From JAMXLO01 sp037201625 (GTDB lineage Bacteria; Pseudomonadota; Alphaproteobacteria; Acetobacterales; Acetobacteraceae), in assembly GCA_037201625.1 (NCBI GenBank), contig JBBCGR010000002.1, forward strand, positions 62,001 to 126,000: a DNA stretch of 64,000 nt. The letters run 5' to 3'. Both the position numbers and the translations under genes were made by a program. This document shows, piece by piece, positions 58,106 to 64,000 of this stretch (position 1 is the first letter of the stretch; every line of letters begins with the position of its first letter). The notes under the pieces were generated by a model, which saw only the letters and a program-made list of their open reading frames with translations, did no database searches and was not told the origin of the DNA.

Positions 58106-59091
58106 GCCGCGCGAAACTCGGCGTCTCGCTCTGGGGCACCGTTCCCGTCGCCGACCTGGCGCGCCAGGCCAAGCAGGCCGAGGACATCGGCTGCGACAGC
58201 GTGTGGGTGATCGATTCGCAGTTGCTGTGCCGCGACGTCTACCTGACGCTCGCGGCCTGCCTCGGGCAGACCTCCACGCTGCGCGTCGCGACCGGCGTGA
58301 CGCAGCCGGCGACGCGCCATGCCTCGGTCACCGCCGGCGCCTTCGCCACGCTTGCCGAGATGTCGAACGGCCGCGCGGTGATGGGGATTGGCACCGGCTT
58401 CTCATCGCTGCGCACGATCGGGCTTCCGGCTGCGAAGATCGCCGAGGTGGAGCGCTACGTCACCACGGTGCGGCAATTGCTGCGCGGCGAGGCGGCTGCG
58501 TTCGACAACGGCGTGAGCGGGCGCATCACCTGGCTGGAGCAGCCGGCGAACGTGCCGGTGGTGGTCGCCGCCTCCGGCCCGCGCATGACGCGCGCCGCGG
58601 TGCGCTTCGCCGATGGCGTTATCCTGCATCAGGGCCTGTCGCCCGACCTGCTGGGCCGTGCCCTGGGCTGGGCACGCGAGGGGGCCGCGACGCTGCCCGA
58701 GATTTCCTGCTGGGTGCCATACTCGATGGCGGACGACCCGCATGAGGCGCGCGAGCGGGTGCGGGCGCGCGTCGCCGGCGCGCTGATGAACACCAACCCC
58801 GACTGGTTCGAGGGCGCCGACCGCGAGGCGGTGCTGAAGCTGCAGCACAGCTACGACGTGTCCGACCACGCGACCGCGCAGCCGGACCATGCGGCGCTGG
58901 TCACCGACAGCCTGATCGCGCGCTATGCGGTCGCCGGCACGCCGGATGAGGTGCGCGAACAACTGGCGCGCGTGATGGCGCAGCCGGGCATCGACCGCGT
59001 GATCCTGACGCCGCAGGTGAGCGGCGCGGGCGCGCTGCCGATCGAACAGGTCCTGCGGGACCTCGAGGCGAAGGTGCTGCGCCGCATGTAG
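58102..59091 (+). CDS. LLM-class flavin-dependent oxidoreductase, F420/MerR-like type
   Basis: A 329-residue TIM-barrel LLM protein starting with GTG in the GTGA overlap. It has LGVSLWGTVPVADLARQAKQ, DIGCDSVWVIDSQLLCRD, LRVATGVTQPATRHASVTAG, NGRAVMGIGTGFSSLRTIG and VPVVVAASGPRMTRAAVRFA. The shorter length and its GTGxS-type phosphate loop place it in the methylene-H4MPT-reductase-like subgroup, which may use FMN or F420. The tandem of two LLM enzymes and a binding protein suggests catabolism of an exotic substrate. Confidence 0.82.
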   Translation: MSRAKLGVSLWGTVPVADLARQAKQAEDIGCDSVWVIDSQLLCRDVYLTLAACLGQTSTLRVATGVTQPATRHASVTAGAFATLAEMSNGRAVMGIGTGFSSLRTIGLPAAKIAEVERYVTTVRQLLRGEAAAFDNGVSGRITWLEQPANVPVVVAASGPRMTRAAVRFADGVILHQGLSPDLLGRALGWAREGAATLPEISCWVPYSMADDPHEARERVRARVAGALMNTNPDWFEGADREAVLKLQHSYDVSDHATAQPDHAALVTDSLIARYAVAGTPDEVREQLARVMAQPGIDRVILTPQVSGAGALPIEQVLRDLEAKVLRRM

Positions 59092-59140
59092 CAGCCTTCG
59101 CGTCCAACGGGTGGAAACGACAAGAAAGGCCGAGGACACG

Positions 59141-60355
59141 ATGCCAACCATGCCATGGAGGATGCTGCTTGCCGCCGCGACGCTGGCGCTGGGCTGGAGC
59201 GCGGCACGCGCCGCCGATGAGGAACCCCTGAGGATCGGCGTGCTGGAGGACCTGAGCGGTCCCAATTCCGAGAACAGCGGCGTCGGCACCGTCGAGGCGG
59301 TGAAGATGGCGGTCGAGGATTTCGGCGGCAAGGTGCTCGGCCGGCCGATCCAGGTGCTGGTGGCGACCGACCAGAACAAGCCCGACGTCGCCGTCAGCAT
59401 CGCGCGCCAGTGGTTCGGGCCGCAGCACGTCGCCATGATCACCGGCCTGCCCAACTCGGCCTCCTCGCTCGCGGTCAACCAGATCGCGCGCGAGACCGAC
59501 AAGATCGACATCGTGGCCGCCGCGGCTTCGTCCGACATCACCGGCAAGGGCTGCTCGCCCAACTCGATCCACTGGTTCATGGACACCTACGCCAGCGGCT
59601 CCAACCTGGTGAGCGCGCTGATCAGCCTGGGCTGGGACACCTGGTTCTTCGTCACCGTCGACTATAATTTCGGCCTGGCGCTGCAGGCGGACGCGACGCG
59701 CTTCATCGAGGCGCGCGGCGGCAAGGTGCTGGGCTCGGCCAAGCATCCGCTGGGGGAGACGGATTTTTCCTCCGTCCTGCTGCGCGCGCAGGCCTCCGGC
59801 GCCAAGGTCATCGCGCTCGCCAACGCCTCGGCCGACCTCGACAACGCGATCAAGGGCGCCAAGGAGTTCCACCTGGTCGAGAACGGCCAGCACCTGGCGG
59901 TGTTCTTCCTGAATACGCCGAACGTCGCGGTGGTGGGGCAGGCCGAGATGGCAGGCTCGATCGGCGTGACGCCGATCTTCCCCGCCCTGAACCCGGAGAC
60001 GCTGGCATGGAGCCACCGGCTGGTGGAGCGCGTGCCGGCGGTGCATGTGCCGACCGCGCAGCAACTCGGTGCCTATGGCGCAGTGCTGCACTACCTGAAG
60101 GCCGTCGCCGCGGCGGGCACGTCGGAGACCGGCCCGGTGCTGGCGAAGATGCGCGAGATGCCGGTCAACGACCCGATGACCCGCAACGGCCGCGTGCGCG
60201 AGGACGGCAGGCTGCTGCGCGACCTCTATGTGTTCCAGGTGAAACCGCCCTCGGAATCGACCGATCCATTTGACTATTTCAAAGTCCTGAAGACGATCCC
60301 CGCCGAACAGGCGTTCCGTCCGTTGAAGGATGGCAACTGCCCTTATGTGCGGTAA
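59141..60355 (+). CDS. ABC transporter substrate-binding protein, Leu/Ile/Val type
   Basis: A 404-residue periplasmic binding protein with a signal peptide (MLLAAATLALGWSAARAADE, cut after ARA). It has LRIGVLEDLSGPNSENSGVG, VLVATDQNKPDVAVSIARQW, ITGLPNSASSLAVNQIARET and VTVDYNFGLALQADATRFIE, all typical of Peripla_BP_6 proteins. ATG 59141 is taken as start. No permease or ATPase genes follow, so the transporter parts lie elsewhere or it works as a sensor subunit. Position suggests it supplies the substrate of the LLM enzymes. Confidence 0.86.
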   Translation: MPTMPWRMLLAAATLALGWSAARAADEEPLRIGVLEDLSGPNSENSGVGTVEAVKMAVEDFGGKVLGRPIQVLVATDQNKPDVAVSIARQWFGPQHVAMITGLPNSASSLAVNQIARETDKIDIVAAAASSDITGKGCSPNSIHWFMDTYASGSNLVSALISLGWDTWFFVTVDYNFGLALQADATRFIEARGGKVLGSAKHPLGETDFSSVLLRAQASGAKVIALANASADLDNAIKGAKEFHLVENGQHLAVFFLNTPNVAVVGQAEMAGSIGVTPIFPALNPETLAWSHRLVERVPAVHVPTAQQLGAYGAVLHYLKAVAAAGTSETGPVLAKMREMPVNDPMTRNGRVREDGRLLRDLYVFQVKPPSESTDPFDYFKVLKTIPAEQAFRPLKDGNCPYVR

Positions 60356-60406
60356 CAAAGCCAGCGGTTGACCAGGGGTGCGGCAGGTCTCTATGCAACC
60401 TGCCGC

Positions 60407-61594
60407 ATGTTCCCGATAACGCACTCACTTTCGCCGCGACACCTCGCCGCGCTGCTGGTCGCTTGCATCTGGCTGATGGCCGATGCGGCGCAGGCCCAGA
60501 TGCCGGGCGGCCCGCCGGCCGTCGGCGTGGTGCGCGTGGCGCGCCAGGCGGTGACCGAATCGTCGGAGTTCGTCGGCCGCATCCAGTCGGTGGACCGCGT
60601 CGCGCTCACCGCACGCGTCACCGCCTTCCTCGAGCAGCGGCTGTTCGTCGAGGGCACCGAGGTGCGCGAGGGCGACCTGCTGTACCGGCTGGAGCGCCCG
60701 CCGTTCGAGGCCGTCGTGTCGCAGCAGGAGGCCGCCGTCGCCGATGCCGCCGCACGGCTGGCGAACGCCAACATCCAGCTCTCGCGCGCGCAGTCGCTGC
60801 TGAACACGCCGGCCGGGCAGCGCTCCTCGGTGGACGATGCCGTCGCGAACCAGCGGTCGCAGGCGGCGCAGCTTGCGGGAGCGCAGGCGCAGTTGCGCAT
60901 CGCCCAGATCAACCTGGCCTATACCGAGATCCACGCGCCGGTCTCCGGCAAGATCAGCCGCACCAACGTGACCACCGGCAACGTCGTCTCACCCAGTTCC
61001 GGCGTGCTGGCGACCATCGTGAGCCAGGACCCGATGTACGTGGTATTCCCGATCGCCGTGCGCTCCCAGCTCGAGCTTGAGAAGCGCTACGCCGACAAGG
61101 GCGGCATGAACGCGGTGCTGATCAGGATCCGCCTGCCGGACGGCTCGCTGTACAACCAGTCCGGCAAGATCGACTATGTCGAGCCCAACGTGCAGCAGAA
61201 CACCGACACCATCCTGCTGCGCGGCACGATCGCCAATCCGCCGCTGCGGCCGATCCAGCCCGGCCAACTGGTGGAGCGCACGCTGATCGACGGCGAATTC
61301 GTCTCCGTGCTGGTCGAGGGCGTCGAGCCGATCGAGGCGCTGGTCATCCCGCGCGCCGCCGTGCTGTCCGACCAGCAGGGCGACTACGTCTACCAGGTGG
61401 ACGCCCAGAACAAGGTGGAACAGCGCCGCATCAAGCTCGGCCAGTCGACGCCGTCCATCGCGGTGATCCTGGGCGGCCTCACCGAGGGCGACATGGTCGT
61501 GCTCGAGGGCCTCCAGCGCGTGCGGCCCGGCATCCAGGTGACGCCGGGCCCCGCCGCACCGCCGCCGTCCGCACCGAGGGCGGCGGGACAATAG
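60407..61594 (+). CDS. RND efflux pump periplasmic adaptor (MFP)
   Basis: A 395-residue adaptor with a signal peptide (PRHLAALLVACIWLMADAAQ). The adaptor layout is complete: a barrel strand VRVARQAVTESSEFVGRIQS, the biotinyl-lipoyl half VEGTEVREGDLLYRLERPPF, a coiled-coil hairpin (DAAARLANANIQLSRAQSLL), YTEIHAPVSGKISRTNVTTG, and VIPRAAVLSDQQGDYVYQVD. A Pro/Ala tail follows. ATG 60407 is preferred to TTG 60368. It precedes the pump gene by four bases. Confidence 0.9.
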   Translation: MFPITHSLSPRHLAALLVACIWLMADAAQAQMPGGPPAVGVVRVARQAVTESSEFVGRIQSVDRVALTARVTAFLEQRLFVEGTEVREGDLLYRLERPPFEAVVSQQEAAVADAAARLANANIQLSRAQSLLNTPAGQRSSVDDAVANQRSQAAQLAGAQAQLRIAQINLAYTEIHAPVSGKISRTNVTTGNVVSPSSGVLATIVSQDPMYVVFPIAVRSQLELEKRYADKGGMNAVLIRIRLPDGSLYNQSGKIDYVEPNVQQNTDTILLRGTIANPPLRPIQPGQLVERTLIDGEFVSVLVEGVEPIEALVIPRAAVLSDQQGDYVYQVDAQNKVEQRRIKLGQSTPSIAVILGGLTEGDMVVLEGLQRVRPGIQVTPGPAAPPPSAPRAAGQ

Positions 61595-61598
61595 CCGC

Positions 61599-64000
61599 AT
61601 GATCTCTGCCGTCTTCGTCGATCGCCCGCGGCTGGCCATCGTCATCGCGATCCTGATGACGCTGGCCGGCGTGCTGTCGATCCTGCGCATCCCGGTGGCG
61701 CAGTTCCCCGACATCGTGCCGCCGCAGGTCACCGTCTCCACCACCTATACCGGCGCATCGGCCGAAGTGGTGGAGGCGACGGTGGCGCAGCCGCTCGAGG
61801 CGCAGATCGTCGGCGTCGACAAGATGATCTACATGAAGTCCAACAGCGGCAATGACGGCAGCTATTCGCTGACCGTCAGCTTCGAGCTGGGGACCGATCC
61901 CGACATCGACACGGTGAACGTCAACAACCGTGTGCAGCAGGCCCTGTCGCGGCTGCCGGCAGATGTGCAGCGCACCGGCGTCACCGTGCGCAAGCGATCC
62001 TCGGCAATCCTGGAGTTCCTGCAGTTCTACAGCGAGGGCGGCAAGCTCGACCCGCTATTCATCAGCAACTACGTCACCATCAACGTGCTGGACCGGCTGG
62101 CGCGCACGCCCGGCGTGGGCGACGCGCAACTGTTCGGCCGGCTCGATTATTCGATGCGCGTCTGGTTCGACATGAACCGGCTGGTCAGCCTGAACCTGGC
62201 GCCGTCCGACATCATCGAGGCGATCCGCGCACAGAACGTGCAGGCGCCCGTCGGACGCATCGGTGCCCGTCCGACCAGCGATGCGACGCAATTCCAGCTC
62301 AACGTGCAGACCCAGGGGCGGCTGGTCACGCCCGAACAGTTCGGCGCCATCGTGATCCGCGCCAATCCCGACGGCTCGGTGCTGCGGCTGTCCGACATCG
62401 CCCGCGTCGAACTGGGTGCGGCGAACATGGACAGCGAGAGCCGGCTGAACGGCAATCCCGCGGTCTCGATCGGCCTCTACCTCGCCCCGGGCGCCAACGC
62501 GGTGCAGACCTCGGCCCGCGTCAAGGCGGCGCTGGACGAGTTGAGCAAGCGCTACCCCGAGGGGCTGAAATCGCGCGTGTTCTACGACAGTTCCTCCTTC
62601 GTCGCCGCGACGATCGAGGAGGTGGAATGGACGCTGGCCATCGCCTTCGTGCTGGTGGTGCTGGTGGTGTTCCTGTTCCTGGGCAACATCCGCGCGACGA
62701 TCATCCCGGTGGTGGCGATACCGGTCAGCCTGGTCGGCACCTTCGCCATCCTGCTGGCCGCAGGGTTTTCCGCCAACACCGTCTCGCTGCTCGCGCTGGT
62801 GCTCGGCATCGGCATCGTGGTCGACGACGCCATCGTGGTGGTGGAGAACGTCGAACGCGTGATGGCCGAACGGCCGGAACTGTCGCCGGGCGAGGCGACC
62901 AAGCTGGCGATGCGCCAGATCACCGGCCCGGTGATCGCGATCTCGCTCGTGCTGCTGTCGGTGTTCGTGCCGGTGGCCTTCATCCCCGGCGTCTCCGGCA
63001 CACTGTTCCGCCAGTTCGCCGTCACCATCAGCGTCGCGATGCTGATCTCGGCGATCAACGCGCTGACGCTGTCGCCGGCACTCTGCGCCGTGTTCCTGCG
63101 CCACCACGGCGAGCCGCGCGGCCCGCTGCGGCTGGTGCTCGGCGGCATCGACCGCGTGCGCAACGGCTATGCGGCGGTGGTGACCCGGCTGCTGCGCGTC
63201 TCAGCATTGTCGATCGTGCTGCTGATCGCGACCGCCATCGGCATCGGACTGCTCGCGGTGCGCACGCCGACCGGGTTCCTGCCGGAAGAGGACCAGGGCG
63301 CGTTCTTCGTGGCCGTGCAGTTGCCCGACGGCGCCTCGGTATCGCGCACCCGCGCGGTGGTGCAGCAGATCGAGGGCCTGATCCAGCCGATGCCGCAGGT
63401 GGAGGGCGTGCTCTCGATCGTCGGCTTCTCGCTGCTGGACGGCGCCAGCGAACCGAATGCCGCGTTCGTCGTGATCCGCCTGAAGCCGTTCGCCGACCGC
63501 CCCGCGGCCATGGACGGCGCGCAGGCGGTGATCGGGCGGGTGTTCGGCGCGGTGCAGCAGGTGCGCTCGGCGAGCGTGTTCCCGTTCAACCTGCCGCCGA
63601 TCATCGGCCTGTCGACCAGCGGCGGCTTCGAATACCAGTTGGAGAACCTGGAGGGCCGCGATCCGGCCGAGATGGCGAGCGTGATGCAGGGCCTGCTCGC
63701 GGCGGCGAACCAGGACCCGCGCCTGGCGCGCGTGTTCTCCACCTTCACCGCCAGCAATCCGACGATCTGGCTGGATATCGACCGCGAGAAGGCGCAGGCA
63801 CTCGGCCTCAACATCGCCGACGTGTTCACCACGCTGCAATCGACGCTGGGAGGGTTCTACGTCAACGACTTCAACCTGTACGGCCGCACCTGGCAGGTGA
63901 ACATCCAGGGCAACGCGGCCGACCGCAGCGATATCTCGGCGATCTACCAGATCTATGTGCGCAACCGGCGGGGCGACATGGTGCCGCTGCGCTCCATCGC
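61599..64000 (+). CDS. RND efflux pump inner-membrane transporter, HAE1 family (3' end outside window)
   Basis: The first about 800 residues of an RND transporter. The N-terminus MISAVFVDRPRLAIVIAILM with VAQFPDIVPPQVTVSTTYTG is the standard first helix and porter entry. The proton-relay segment GIGIVVDDAIVVVENVERVM has both Asp residues, and RRNGYAA-like and TPTGFLPEEDQGAFFVAVQL mark the second half. It is open to the right edge, so about 250 residues are missing. Together with the adaptor it forms a drug or solvent efflux pump; an outer-membrane factor may follow. Confidence 0.93.
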   Translation, partial: MISAVFVDRPRLAIVIAILMTLAGVLSILRIPVAQFPDIVPPQVTVSTTYTGASAEVVEATVAQPLEAQIVGVDKMIYMKSNSGNDGSYSLTVSFELGTDPDIDTVNVNNRVQQALSRLPADVQRTGVTVRKRSSAILEFLQFYSEGGKLDPLFISNYVTINVLDRLARTPGVGDAQLFGRLDYSMRVWFDMNRLVSLNLAPSDIIEAIRAQNVQAPVGRIGARPTSDATQFQLNVQTQGRLVTPEQFGAIVIRANPDGSVLRLSDIARVELGAANMDSESRLNGNPAVSIGLYLAPGANAVQTSARVKAALDELSKRYPEGLKSRVFYDSSSFVAATIEEVEWTLAIAFVLVVLVVFLFLGNIRATIIPVVAIPVSLVGTFAILLAAGFSANTVSLLALVLGIGIVVDDAIVVVENVERVMAERPELSPGEATKLAMRQITGPVIAISLVLLSVFVPVAFIPGVSGTLFRQFAVTISVAMLISAINALTLSPALCAVFLRHHGEPRGPLRLVLGGIDRVRNGYAAVVTRLLRVSALSIVLLIATAIGIGLLAVRTPTGFLPEEDQGAFFVAVQLPDGASVSRTRAVVQQIEGLIQPMPQVEGVLSIVGFSLLDGASEPNAAFVVIRLKPFADRPAAMDGAQAVIGRVFGAVQQVRSASVFPFNLPPIIGLSTSGGFEYQLENLEGRDPAEMASVMQGLLAAANQDPRLARVFSTFTASNPTIWLDIDREKAQALGLNIADVFTTLQSTLGGFYVNDFNLYGRTWQVNIQGNAADRSDISAIYQIYVRNRRGDMVPLRSI

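Overview
The window is high-GC DNA with alphaproteobacterial gene content. An IS5-family element of the IS1031 group (a group known from acetic acid bacteria), an IS66 element, a palindromic intergenic unit of the type scattered through alphaproteobacterial genomes, and many hybrid histidine kinases point to Rhodospirillales, most likely Acetobacteraceae. The genus cannot be named from this sequence alone.

Positions 1-21060 are the right-hand part of a tailed (siphovirus-like) prophage. The order is classical: connector, head completion, tail completion, tail terminator, tail tube, tail assembly chaperones, a very long tape measure with a lytic transglycosylase domain, baseplate and hub proteins, and four fibre or receptor-binding genes. 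Most junctions overlap by 1 or 4 bases, so the module reads as one translationally coupled operon. The chaperone pair carries a convincing -1 programmed frameshift signal, and a 61-residue cysteine-motif protein not normally annotated here lies between chaperone and tape measure. After the fibres come a family 61 glycosyltransferase cargo gene, a lysis-type cluster of small membrane proteins and an orphan D12 adenine methylase.

Positions 21061-34900 are accessory DNA with visibly lower GC in places: a GAF hybrid histidine kinase and an 84 %-identical relic of a second kinase, another GT61 glycosyltransferase, a Panacea-like protein, three SAM methyltransferases (one broken) and an alpha/beta hydrolase. 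At 27467-27514 there is a precise tRNA 3' fragment (anticodon CAT to CCA) without its 5' half. By polarity this is the far attachment site of an element integrated from the left, so the prophage and its cargo may end there. To its right an abortive-infection (AIPR) gene is cut by a complete IS66 element whose other side abuts a broken methyltransferase. Next, an IS1031-type element sits between two 297-bp direct repeats and beside the 3' stump of an iron permease gene.

Positions 35000-64000 look like ordinary chromosome: csaA, gamma-glutamyltransferase, an amidase, a frameshifted serine hydrolase, a Crp/Fnr regulator, a translationally coupled EAL response regulator plus hybrid kinase with HPt, a coupled trio (exported alpha/beta hydrolase, membrane spermidine-synthase-like protein, exported PCMT), two coupled enoyl-CoA hydratases, a NarL-type regulator convergent with a CHASE3-like hybrid kinase, a single-domain response regulator, a MarR-GNAT fusion with a likely operator, two WxPGxW envelope proteins, two coupled luciferase-like oxidoreductases with a Leu/Ile/Val-type binding protein, and an RND efflux pair whose pump gene runs off the window.
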